In this document: positions 37,994 to 49,238 of the stretch, piece by piece | How positions within the stretch are numbered: the first letter of the stretch is position 1 | Layout: each line of letters opens with the position of its first letter | Assembly: GCF_001659605.2 (NCBI RefSeq) | Contig: NC_035165.2 | Span: 13,636,445 to 13,700,444, forward strand | Reading direction: 5' to 3' | Source: Manihot esculenta | Lineage: Eukaryota > Streptophyta > Magnoliopsida > Malpighiales > Euphorbiaceae | Length of the DNA stretch: 64,000 nucleotides | Notes under the pieces: model-generated | The model's database searches: none | Seen by the model: the letters and a program-made list of their open reading frames with translations, nothing else | Told to the model about the DNA's origin: nothing | Translations under genes and position numbers: made by a program

Positions 37994-39354
37994 TGGGAAG
38001 GTTTTGGGAGCACTTTTGGCCTCCGAAAGCTTTGTTTGAACGAACCAAGGTTCGACCGCCGAACATGCATGAGTTTAGGGGGCACGTTAGGCTGCCGAAG
38101 GTGGTTGACCAGGCCACCTATAAAGAGCCCTCAGATCGGAAATGGGCGAGTTTTCTCCCCATTCTCGAGCTCAGGTGAGTTTTGGTCCTCCTTTGGTCAT
38201 TTTCATGCTTTCTTTACCCATCCCTCAAGTTTTCATGAGTTCTACCCTTGTTTTAAAGTTTTGAAGCTTAAATAGAAGTTTTGGAGCTTGGAGACTTTGG
38301 AGCTTGGAGACTTTGGAGCTTGGATTCTCCATACCTTCAAGCTTGGGTCGCACCAACCCTCGATCTTCAAGAGGTAAGTGTAGATCTTTATCTTTTGTGA
38401 TGTTTTAAGTAAGTTTTATGAAGGGTTAAGGGCTAGGAATGCATGAGTTGTATGGATGTGCATGTTAAGAGTTTTGATACCCTTTATGATAAAAGTATGT
38501 TAATGCATGTTTATGTGATGTTTGTTGGGGGTTTAGGCTAGTTTGAGACCCCTATATGCTTGTTGTATGAGTTGTGCATGTTTTGGAAGCATTGGATGTG
38601 AGTGTGGGAGGTTTTGGAGGCAGATTGCATGAGGCGAAAATGGGTTCTGCCTTGCTGGGGAACCCAGGTTCGGCCGCCGAAAGTGGTTTTGGATTCCGAA
38701 CCTGCCTGTGGAAGCAATCTTTGGCCGCCAAACCTTGCCCCCAAAAATGGACTTTCGGCTCTGGAAGGGACTTTCGGCCGCCGAAGGTGCCGCCGAAAGT
38801 GCCTGACTTTCGTCTCTGGAGGAGACTTTCGACCGCCGAACCTGCCTCCGAAGTGCCTGACTTTCGGATCTGTGGGAGCATTCGGCCGCCGAATGTGCCG
38901 CCGAAGGTGCCCTGTCCAGCCTTCCTTTGCCTGTTTTGCATGCATGTTTTGAGGTGTTTTAGAGGGGTTTTTGGGGAGATATTTAGTGTTATGTTAGAGT
39001 AGTTTATGAGTTGTTTAGAGTGTGTTTGGTCCCTCATTTGAGTCCACCTGTGTAGGATCAGACCCGAGGAACCGAGGTGTTCAGCAGTGAGTTAGCTGCT
39101 TCAGAGTTAGCCCAAAGCTAGCCAGAGGTGAGTAGAACTGAACCTTATATTTTTGTTAAATTTAAACCAAATGATTTAAGCATGTTCATGCATCATGAAT
39201 ACCATGTTATGTAATAGGTTGTTTGCATTAGAATTCACGAATATGATGCATTGCATAATACGATGATGATGATGTGGATGAACATTGAATGATCCTCTAG
39301 CCCTCAGTATGATATGAAATGATATGATATGACATGGTATGACATGAGATGGAA

Positions 39355-39515
39355 AGACCAGGTGTGGCCTAATTGCCCCTGGCAATATATTATATGTAAG
39401 AAAAGACCAGGTGTGGCCTAATCGGCCCTGGCATAGTTCGACATGTTATGATATGAGTGATGTAAGAAAAGACCAGGCGTGGCCTTATCGCCCCTGGCAC
39501 AGTTGGACATGTTAT
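39355..39515 (+). repeat. Short array of GACCAGG-GCC units in the LTR
   Basis: Three units of about 50-60 bp, each containing AAGACCAGG, then TGGCCT, then CCCTGGCA. The array is present in the 3' LTR too (46120-46275). Confidence 0.85.
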
Positions 39516-40126
39516 GATTTGTGGAGGGCTATTGGTGACAAGTTCATCCTTGATGTGATATGTTTGTGATGTGATGCATTTCATGAAAGCATATGTTCAA
39601 ATGATTTTTATTATTGTTCTGCTCACTGGGCTTTATAGCTCACCCCTCTCCCCTAACCCCAGGTTTGCAGGGTTAGAGATAGTTCAGAAAGTCAACAGGA
39701 TATGGCTATGGTTATGATATGTAATAGAATAGTTGTGGACATGATGTAATGTAAGGTTATGTAATGATGTAAAAGAGTTGTATTGTAAAATGATATTATG
39801 TAATGTGTTCAGAGTTATAGTATTGTGCTTGGCCCGAGTTGGATAATCCCTTTGTACATGAGTTTTATGTTATGTTGATATATGTGTTGGACCGAGTTTG
39901 ACATAGGGTATGCTGACCCTAGGGGTTCTATGAGTTCAGTCATAGTGCATACACAGGTCAAGCTTGGAAAAGGTAAAGTTTTAAATGTTTTATGGAAATG
40001 TTTGATCATGTATGGGATTATACCAACTGTACAGGATGCATAGTAGGCTTGCTACAGGTCCCGGCGGCCTTAAGCCGATCTGAATCCTAGCGCCAGTAGC
40101 CGTCCGGTTTTCGGGTCGTTACAGAT

Positions 40127-40138
40127 TGGTATCAGAGC
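40127..40138 (+). promoter_or_regulatory. Primer binding site of element 1 (tRNA-Met type)
   Basis: TGGTATCAGAGC starts three bases after the LTR end. It is complementary to the 3' end of plant initiator tRNA-Met, the usual primer of plant Ty3/gypsy elements. Confidence 0.92.
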
Positions 40139-40463
40139 ACTAGGTTCACATGGTCGGACCTATAGAGTGTCGGGCTCATAGAGGTTATAGAAGGGCAAGC
40201 ACAATAAAAATAAAAAAAAAATCATGTCCACTAGGATAGGATGTGGAGTCCTGTCTTGCATGATGATGTGAAATGCCATGATTTTATGCATGTGCATTAA
40301 TGTCATGCTATGTATGCTACGTATGTTGCAGGTTCATGTGTTTCCACCTGAACCGTATGATGATGCTAATGTTTGTATGATTGTGTATTGTGGATTCATG
40401 TGTTCCCGCATGGATCATATGATGTTATGTTTAGTATGTATGTTGTGCCTTTCAGAAAGCAGG

Positions 40464-41690
40464 ACGAGAGGAACTCGTCAATCTGCACAATTGACTGGAG
40501 TTCCACCAGAGAATGAGGGCATGGATGCCCATCCGCCTGCATTGCCAAGGGCAATATCATGTAGATCAAGCAGAGAAGGTACATCAAGGGACCCTAGAAG
40601 GTCTTTTGATGCAAGCAGGAGGAACTCAGTTCAGGGGGGTATGTCAGAGGATATGAGGGGATTGGAGGAGAATGATCAGAGAAGAGATAGGAGCTTGGGC
40701 ATGAGTATGTCAGCAAAGGATATGGGAGAGTCTCAAGGAGGAACTCAGGCCTCGGGTTTTGTTCCATCACAGTATCCACCCTACCCGCAAGGGCTAGGGA
40801 GTCCGATGGGGAATGCAGCGGATTTCTTTAGCTATAACCCATATCCCACCTTTATGCCCTATCCTCCCTTTTACCCGCCATATCCACAGTATCCCATGTT
40901 TCCACCCCCACCCTTTTTTCCAGGTACAACAGACCCTAATCCGGAGAATGCTGCACCTCCTCCTCCACTAGTAGAACCGGTAACCCCAGTAGTCCAAACA
41001 CTTAATCCTAGCTCATCTGGGGGGAGCAAGGTAAAGATGATGGACTATCTGAAGTTGGATGCTCCCAAGTTTGAGACAGGTGATGACCCTTTTGAGTATC
41101 TCAGAACGGTAAAGATGATAACTGATGAGTTGGGAGCCAATGACAGTAGAGCCATTCAGATGGTAGGGTTCACATTGAAATGCAAGAAGGCAAGGGTATG
41201 GTTCAAAAACTATGTGGACCCAAGGTTGGAAAGCTTATCATGGGAGCAGTTTGCCAATGAGTTTGCAGGATGGGCTTTTCCAGATTGTTCCAGAGAATTG
41301 AAGATGATTGAGTTTGAACAGCTGAGACAAACAGAAGAGATGAGTGTTGAGGAGTTTATAGATAAGTTTGTGGAGTTGTTGCCATATGTGGGGCAAGCCT
41401 ATGATACGGACCAGAAGAAGGCTAAGAGGTATACCATGAGGTTCCATTCCAGGTATTCCTCTTTGATTCAATCAGTAGGCAGGGAGAACTTCCATGCCAT
41501 AGTAGATATGGCTCGAAAGATGGAGGCTAGTGCCATCATTCAAGGGACAATTAAGCAGTACGTGGCACAGTCTTTGGGTTCCAAAATCCCGGGGACAAGT
41601 GATGTTAATCTCTCCCCTCTGAGCGAGGCTGTCACAAAGAGTAAGAAGGGAGGCAGAGGCCTCAGAAGATCGAAGAAGAGCAAGTTCTAG
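40464..41690 (+). pseudogene. Gag of chromovirus element 1, start lost and truncated
   Basis: Retrotransposon capsid/nucleocapsid precursor. The position matching the Met start of elements 2 and 3 reads ACG (40464-40466). The frame stays open upstream to 40278. It has a Pro/Tyr-rich stretch ([23 protein letters not shown]), then the capsid core with WFKNYVDPRLESLSWEQFAN and [20 protein letters not shown]. It stops at TAG 41688-41690 where the relatives have Trp (TGG), before the zinc knuckles. Zinc knuckles continue in a different stretch after 41739. It cannot make a full Gag. Confidence 0.88.
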
Positions 41691-44433
41691 AACCGAATAA
41701 AGTCTGGTCTGGGAATAGGTGATGGTTCAAGCTCTGGTTTGGACGACTTCAGATGTACGAGGTGCGGTAGGCCGCACAAGGGAGTCTGTCTGGTGGGGAC
41801 AACGGCATGTTTCAGGTGCGGACAGGAGGGGCACATGGCACGTGAGTGTCCCACCGCGACCTTGGTGACACAGTCCCAGCAGACAGCTTCAGGTAAAGTG
41901 GCTCAGCTAGGAGCTCCAGCCATGGCGCAAGGCAGAGGCAGAGGAAGAGGGATAGCTCCTTCTTCAGCAGGTTCCCTAAGTGAAGGTCCATTAGCTCCAG
42001 TGCAGATCTTCACTATGATGCAGCGGGAGGCTAACACATCGGACATGGCGGTGATAGGTAATTTTCACTCCCTTATGTTTTGATGTGTCTTCTTTTATGA
42101 ACCCTGATGTTTCTCTTTCCTTATTGCTTTGAGAGCCGTAGAGAGAGTGGGTTTGATAGCTTCTGGGAATAGAGTGTCCTCTCTGGGTCAATGGACCCAA
42201 GTGTGATCCATCAGTAGTAGAGTCAGTCTACCGGTATAGTTCAGTGTATGTTGTGAGTAGGCGCCTTCCAGCTGACCTAGTGGTTCTAGAGTGACTGTTT
42301 GATGTCATTCTAGGGGTGGATTGGCTAGCTACTCATAGTGCTGCCTTAGTTAGCAGAGGCAGGGTAGTCATGTTTAGAGATTAGGATGGATCAAGGTAGT
42401 CTTTTAAGGGGACAATGTAGTGATGCCTAGAGGTTTGATATCAGCCATGCAGGCTCATGAGCTGTTTAGGAGAGGTTGTCAGGGGTTTCTTGTTCGTGTT
42501 AGGGAGCATAGCAGTCAGATCGGGGAAACCAGCTTCAGTGCCCGCAGTCAGAGAGTTCTTGGATGTTTTCCCAGACGAGTTGCCAGGTTTATCACTTGCT
42601 AGGGAGATGGAGTTTGAACTTGAAGTAATGATGGGGGCCAGACCCGTCTTTACCACTCCCTACAGGATGGCACCTGCAGAGTTAAAGAAGTAGGAAGAGT
42701 GGTTGCAAGAGTTGGTAGATAAGGGTTTCATCCGACCGAGTGCTTCATTTTGGAGTGCTCTAGAGTTGTTAATGAGAATAAAGGATGAATCCTTAAGGCT
42801 CTGTATCGACTACAAGTCGTTGGACAAAGTCACTACCAAGAGTAAGTATTTGTTACCTTGGATCGACGATCCATTCTAGACCAGCTAGTAGTAACCGGTT
42901 GTCTTCCCAAGATAGATCTGAGATCCAGGTACTATCAGTTAAGAATAAGGGTAGAAGATGAGCTGAAGACAGCATACAGGAGGAGATATGGGCACTATGG
43001 GTTCTTAGGAATGCCGTTCGGGCTAATAAATACCCCTACAACATTCGTGGATCTCATAAGCAAAGTTTTTTTGTGAGATTCTGGATCACTTCGGCATTGA
43101 CAATACCGTGGTGAGTTCCAGAAACACAGAGGAGAGTGCCCATTAGTTACAGGTAGTGTTGCAGACCTTGAAAGAACATGGCTTGTATGCCAAGTTCCTC
43201 AGGTGTGAGTTCTGGTCCTGGAGTATTTTATTCTTGGGGTATGTTGTATCAGAAAATGGAATCGAAGTGGACCCCAAGAAGGTGAAAGCTGTAGCTAACT
43301 GGCCTATACCCACTACAGTGACCGAAAGCTTCTTGGGTTTGGCAGGTTACTACGGGAGGTTCGTTCAGGACTTCTCTAAGATTGCGGCTCCTATGACCAG
43401 ATTGACCAAGAAGGACCCGAAGTTGTGTGGTCTGATAAGTGTGAAAAGAGTTGTGAAGAACTGAAGAGAAGGTGACGTCAGTACTGGTGGTAGCTTTGTC
43501 ACCAGTAATAGGGATTTCACAGTGTTCTGTGATGCGTCCCTGGTGGGACTAGATTGTGTGTTAATGCAAGTGGCAGGGTAATTACTTATGTTTCCAGGCA
43601 GTTGAAGAAGCATGAGTTGAATTATCCTACACATGATCTAGAGCTAGCAGTTGTAGCCTTTGCACTCGAAATGTGGAGGCAATACCCGTTTGGGTTAAGG
43701 TATGGGATTTTTATGGATCAAAGGAGCTTGCGGTACATCTGAGTCAAAAAGAGATGAATCTAAGGCAAAGAAGATGGGTAGAACTGCATAGTGACTATGA
43801 TTGCAAGATCCAATATCATTCGGGTGAGGCAAATGTTATGTTAGACATCCTCAGCTGGAGATCATTTGGCAGTTTATCCCATATTGCAGTGGAGAGAAGG
43901 CCGATGGTTAGAGAAAGAAGTAGAACTGCTGTGAGTCAGCAGAAGAGTTGTGTAAATTCAAAAAGGGGGGAAGAGTTTTATCAGAGTACGCAATGAAAGC
44001 TTGTTAAAGTCTAGGAGAAGGTTGTGGTATTACTGGGGGTGTCTCTTTAGAGAGGGTGATTCGTTATGGGAAAAAGGATAAACTAACTCTAAGATACATC
44101 GGACCCTTTGAAATCCTGCAAAGGATTGGGAATGTATCCCACGAGTTAGATTTGCCCACTGCAATGGAAGAGATCCATCCGTTTTTCCATGTTTCCACAG
44201 TATATGAGTTCGTGTCGGATCCAAGTGAGGTTCTTAAAGGAACTAGAGGTGGGGATCGTAGAGGATCTCACCTATATTGAACAGCTAGTACGGACCGCAG
44301 ACACACAAGTCAGAAAGTGTGGAAACAAGGAAATCCCGATGGTGAAAGTCCCTTGGAATCACCTTAATATGAAAAGTGCACCTGGGAGACCAGGAGTTCA
44401 TACTCCAGTGGTACCGTGTTTCTTTATAGACTA
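41691..44433 (+). pseudogene. Degenerate pol of chromovirus element 1
   Basis: Order still readable: zinc knuckles (CTRCGRPHKGVC and [15 protein letters not shown], 41748-41860), worn protease, RT pieces (KIDLRSRYYQLRIR, MPFGL, about 42900-43080), RT-RNase H connection (43156-43464), RNase H (43554-43890), integrase C-terminal GPF segment ([14 protein letters not shown], 44090-44140) and chromodomain tail (to about 44433). Many frameshifts and stops are present. The integrase HHCC and catalytic core are missing: text jumps from RNase H linker (ERRPMV, about 43900) to a position that follows the core in element 3. It is dead for transposition in cis. Confidence 0.88.
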
Positions 44434-44490
44434 GAGTTTATGTGTTTTTATGATTGTGTTTATGTTATGTATATGCATGTGCTAGTTGAG

Positions 44491-44527
44491 GAACATTCGG
44501 GGACGAATGTTCTTAAGGGAGGAAGAA
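44491..44527 (+). promoter_or_regulatory. Pre-LTR hairpin and polypurine tract of element 1
   Basis: GAACATTCG (44491-44499), loop GGGA and CGAATGTTC (44504-44512) form a perfect 9-bp stem. The polypurine tract AAGGGAGGAAGAA (44515-44527) follows immediately and touches the 3' LTR. Confidence 0.85.
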
Positions 44528-46722
44528 TGTAATACCCGGCTAGATTCCGGCATCGGAATCCCTACCTTTCGGCGGAATCTCCGTTGGAATCTGGAATTCT
44601 GTCAATGCCAGAGTCTTCTAGAGGGGTAAAATGTGTTTCTAAAATGTTTTCACATGATTTTATGGTTTTTAATTGAAAGAAATGAGTTTTTAAAAGATTA
44701 GACCAAGGAGGCTTTTGCCAGGTTCGGCCGCCGAAAATGAAGTTCGGCCGCCGAACATGGGAAGGTTTCGGGAGCGCTTTTGGCCTCCGAAAGCTTTGTT
44801 TGAACGAACCAAGGTTCGGCCGCCGAACATGCATGAGTTTAGGGGGCACGTTAGGCTGCCGAAGGTGGTTGACCAAGCCACCTATAAAGAGCCCTCAAAT
44901 CGGAAATGGGCGAGTTTTCTCCCCATTCTCGAGCTCAGGTGAGTTTTGGTCCTCCTTTGGTCGTTTTCATGCTTTCTTTACCCATCCCTCAAGTTTTCAT
45001 GAGTTCTACCCTTGTTTTGAAGTTTTGAAGCTTAAATAGAAGTTTTGGAGCTTGGAGACTTTGGAGCTTGGATTCTCCATACCTTAAAGCTTGGGTCGCA
45101 CCAACCCTCGATCTTCAAGAGATAAGTGTAGATCTCTATCTTTTGTGATGTTTTAAGTAAGTTTTATGAAGGGTTAAGGGCTAGGAATGCATGAGTTGTA
45201 TGGATGTGCATGTTAAGGGTTTTGATACCCTTTATGATAAAAGTATGTTAATGCATGTTTATGTGATGTTTGTTGGGGGTTTAGGCTAGTTTGAGACCCC
45301 TATATGCTTGTTGTATGAGCTGTGCATGTTTTGGAAGCGTTGGATGTGAGTGTGGGAGGTTTTGGAGGCAGATTGCATGAGGCGAAAACGGGTTCTGCCT
45401 TGCTGGGGAACCCAGGTTCGGCTGCCGAAAGTGGTTTCGGCTTCCGAACCTGCCTGTGGAAGCAATCTTTAGCCGCCAAACCTTGCCCTCGAAAATGGAC
45501 TTTCGGCTCTGGAAGGGACTTTCGGCTCTGGAAGGGACTTTCGGCCGCCAAAGGTGCCGCCGAAAGTGCCTGACTTTCGTCTCTGGAGGAGACGTTCGGC
45601 CGCCGAACCTGCCTCCGAAGTGCCTGACTTTCGGATCTGTGGGAGCATTCGGCTGCCGAATGTGCCGCCGAAGGTGCCCTGTCCAGCCTTCCTTTGCCTG
45701 TTTTGCATGCATGTTTTGTGGTGTTTTAGAGGGGTTTTTGGGGAGATGTTTAGTGTTATGTTAGAGTTGTTTATGAGTTGTTTAGAGTGTGTTTGGTCCC
45801 TCATTTGAGTCCACCTGTGTAGGATCGGACCCGAGGAACCGAGGTGTTCAGCAGTGAGTTAGCTGCTTCAGAGTTAGCCCAAAGCTAGCCAGAGGTGAGT
45901 AGAACTGAACCTTATGTTTTTGTTAAATTTAAACCAAATGATTTAAGCATGTTCATGCATCATGAATACCATGTTATGTAATAGGTTGTTTGCATTAGAA
46001 TTCACGAATATGATGCATTCCATAATACGATGATGATGATGTGGATGAACATTGAATGATCCTCTAGCCCTCAGTACGATATGAAATGATATGATATGAC
46101 ATGGTATGACATGAGATGGAAAGACCAGGTGTGGCCTAATCGCCCCTGGCAATACATTATATGTAAGAAAAGACCAGGTGTAGCCTAATCGCCCTTGGCA
46201 TAGTTGGACATGTTATGATATGAGTGATGTAAGAAAAGACCAGGCGTGGCCTTATCGCCCCTGGCACAGTTGGACATGTTACGATTTGTGGAGGGCTATT
46301 GGTGACAAGTTCATCCTTGATGTGATATGTTTGTAATGTGATGCATTTCATGAAAGCATATGTTCAAATGATTTTTATTATCGTTCTGCTCACTGGGCTT
46401 TATAGGTCACCCCTCTCCCCTAACCCCAGGTTTGCAGGGTCAGAGATAGTTCAGGAAGTCAACAGGATATGGCTATGGTTATGATATGTAATAGAATAGT
46501 TGTAGACATGATGTAATGTAAGGTTATGTAATGATGTAAAAGAGTTGTGTTGTAAAATGATATTATGTAATGTGTTCAGAGTTATAGTATTGTGCTTGGC
46601 CCGAGTTGGATAATCCCTTTGTACATGAGTTTTATGTTATGTTGATATATGTGTTGGACCGAGTTTGACATAGGGTATGCTGACCCTAGGGGTTCTATGA
46701 GTTCAGTCATAGTGCATACACA
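44528..46722 (+). mobile_element. 3' LTR of chromovirus element 1, interrupted by element 2
   Basis: Begins TGTAATACCCGGCTAG and matches the 5' LTR at 37684 closely. It is shorter near its start (two palindrome units rather than six) and has one fewer TTTGGAGCTTGGAGAC unit. At 46722 (after GTGCATACACA) it is replaced by the start of element 2's LTR. In the 5' LTR the same text runs on into GGTCAAGC. Confidence 0.9.
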
Positions 46723-48968
46723 TGTAATACCCGGCTAGACTCCGGTATCGGAATTCCTATCGTCCGGTGGAATCTCGGATGTCGAAAGCCTCTAGTAGGG
46801 TAGAATCATGTTTTCATAAAATGTTTTAAGGTATTTCATGGTTTTAAGTAAAATGGAAATGAGTTTTTGCATAAAAACAACCTTGGAGGAAAACTCAGGT
46901 TTGGCCGCCGAACATGCATGCCTTCGGGAGCGGCTTTAGGCCCCCGAAAGCATAAGTGAGGAAGTCCAGGTTCGGCCGCCGAACCTCAAGTTCGGCCGCC
47001 GAACATGGCATGCATGCGGAGGCACATTCGGCCCCCGAACGTGGCCTGGCCAGTCACTATAAAAGGGTCCCTTAGCCGAAAAAGGGCGAGCTTTTCCCCA
47101 TTTTCGGCCAAGGTGAGCTTTCCGCCGCCCCTCACCAATCTTTGATGTTTTTCCTCTAGATCTTTCAAGTTTTTCATTTGTTTTAACTTCGTTTTGAAGA
47201 TTTGAGCTTTTGAGCAAAGTTTTGGAGCTTTGAGGTTCAAGAACTCAAATCTCTCCCAACTCCAAGTTTGGTCGCCTCTACTCTCGATCTTCAAGAGGTA
47301 AGGGTCGATCTCTAGCTTATATTATGTTTTAAGTAAGTTTTATGAAGTTCATGGGGATAGAATGCATGTTTAGCTCATGGTTAGGTTTATGGGTTTTATT
47401 TGTATTTTTGAACAATGTGAGTTGCTTGTGTGTTGTAGTTGGGGTTTTTGATGGTTTGATGCCCCTAAGAACTTGTATGTTTACTTGTGTATGATTGGGA
47501 ATGTTGTAGAATAGGTTTATGCATGTGTGGGTAATTTTGGAGGCAAAAATGCATAAGGGAGCTGAGTTTCTGCCATTCTGGGAGAAACCAGGTTCGGCAG
47601 CCGAAGGAACTTTCGGCCGCCGAACGTGCTTGTGGAGGCAGCCTTCGGCTGCCGAAACTTGCCCCCGAAAGGAGACTTTCGTCTCTGTCTGGGAGTTTCG
47701 GCCGCCGAAGGTGCCGCCGAACCTGCCTGACTTTCGGCTCTGGAGGGACTTTCGGCCGCCGAACCTGCCGCCGAAAGTGCCCTGTTCAGCCATTTCTTGT
47801 ATGTTTTTCTATGATTGTTTCATGATGTTTTAGGGGGTTTTTGGGGAGTAGTTTAGAGTTATGTTCTTGTTTGTTTGGTCCCTCATTTGAGTCCACCTGT
47901 GTAGGTTCGGACCCGAGGAACCGAGGACCCCAGCAGTGAGTCAGCTGCTCTAGTGTCTGGTCAGAGCTACCCAGAGGTGAGTGGAATAACTTATTTTGTT
48001 TTTAAGCAAATAATGGACTTTTCAGCATGTTTCACGCATCATGAATGCCATGTGATGAATTAGGTTGCTTGCATTAGAATTCACGAATATGTTGCATTGC
48101 ATATTTTAATGTTGATGTGGATGAATGTTGGATGATCCATAGCCCTCGATCTATGATGTGACGATGTGATATATATGGTACGGAATGTAAGACCAGTGGG
48201 ACCCATTCTACGTTCGCTGGCACTATGTAAGGGTAAGACCAGGACCCATTCTACGTTCTGGCACAGTTGGACACTGTTATGCTATGATATGTTATGTAAG
48301 GGAAAGACCAGGACCCATTCTACGTTCTAGCACAGTTGGACCATGTAGAGGGCTATTGGTGACAAGTTCATCCTTGATTGTGATTAGCTGTGATGTGATG
48401 TATTCCATGATCTATATGATTTAAATGTTTTTATCATTCTGCTCACTGGGCTCTAGTAGCTCACCCCTCTCCCATTTTTCCCCAGGACTGCAGGTACAGG
48501 GTAGACCAGGAGGTTTACAAGAGTATTGAAGTTTCGTATTTGTAATAGATAGTGTGGACATGATAAATGTATTAATGTTATGTAAAAGTACAGTTTTAAG
48601 TATGTAATGACTTTGAGGATTAGAGGTTGTGCTTGACTATATGTTTAAGATATCCCTTTCAATACATGATCTTATATGTTTTATGATGAGTATGCAAACC
48701 AACTCAACGTATGATGTATCGCCCATTGGGGCATTGATGAGATCCCACAGAGGGATTATGATTATGTTTATGTTATGTTCAGTGCATGCACAGGTTGAGT
48801 TTGGTTGATGTATATGGAAAGAAAAGTTTTAATTTTTATGCATGTTGTCGATCATGTATGGGATTATACAGGTTTACAGGTTTCATGTTAGGCTTGCTAC
48901 GGGTCCCGGCGGCCTTATGCCGACTGGGATCCTAGCGCCGGTAGCGGTCCGATTTTCGGGTCGTTACA
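46723..48968 (+). mobile_element. 5' LTR of chromovirus element 2
   Basis: 2246 bp from TGTAATACCCGGCTAGAC to CGGGTCGTTACA. It is a related but distinct LTR subfamily from element 1: the first ~1.1 kb (palindromes, TATAAAAGGG near 47058) is diverged. A short array GACCAGGACCCATTCTACGT repeats around 48190-48340. The left flank ACACA (46718-46722) is the expected target duplication; its partner is not in the window. Confidence 0.9.
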
Positions 48969-48971
48969 GAA

Positions 48972-48983
48972 TGGTATCAGAGC
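48972..48983 (+). promoter_or_regulatory. Primer binding site of element 2
   Basis: TGGTATCAGAGC three bases after the LTR end, complementary to initiator tRNA-Met. Confidence 0.92.
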
Positions 48984-49238
48984 CCTAGGTTCATAGGATC
49001 AGACCTAGAGTGTCGGGCTCATAGATGTTCTAGAAGGTCAAGCACAATAGGAAAGATCATGTCCACTAGGATAGGATGTGGAGTCCTGTCTTGTATGATA
49101 ATGTGAAATGCCATGATTATATACATGTGCATTGATGCTATGATATGAATGATGTATATGTGATGAGGTTTCATGTGTGCCCACATGAACCATATGATGC
49201 TAATGTTTGTATGATGTGTACTGTTTTTCAGAAATAGG
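48984..49238 (+). mobile_element. Untranslated leader of element 2
   Basis: 255 bases between primer site and Gag start. They include several short ATG-initiated frames and a TTTTTCAG just before the start codon. The same leader is present in elements 1 and 3. Confidence 0.7.

Larger units (their letters stand above)
37684..40123 (+). mobile_element. 5' LTR of chromovirus element 1
   Basis: 2440 bp, from TGTAATACCCGGCTAG to CGGGTCGTTACA, directly followed by the primer site. It contains a six-unit 20-bp array near its start, many TTCGGCnGCCGAA palindromes, and a GACCAGGtGTGGCCT array. Flanking five bases on the left are CTCAA (37679-37683); the right partner is not in the window because the 3' LTR is interrupted. 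It lacks protein-coding capacity. Confidence 0.92.

Noticed and set aside
37846..38945. Overlapping Arg/Pro/Gly-rich frames on both strands (GRRTW, RRPN, AAEP repeats)
   Set aside because: They are translations of the palindromic TTCGGCCGCCGAA LTR arrays; the same shadow frames appear in every LTR copy.
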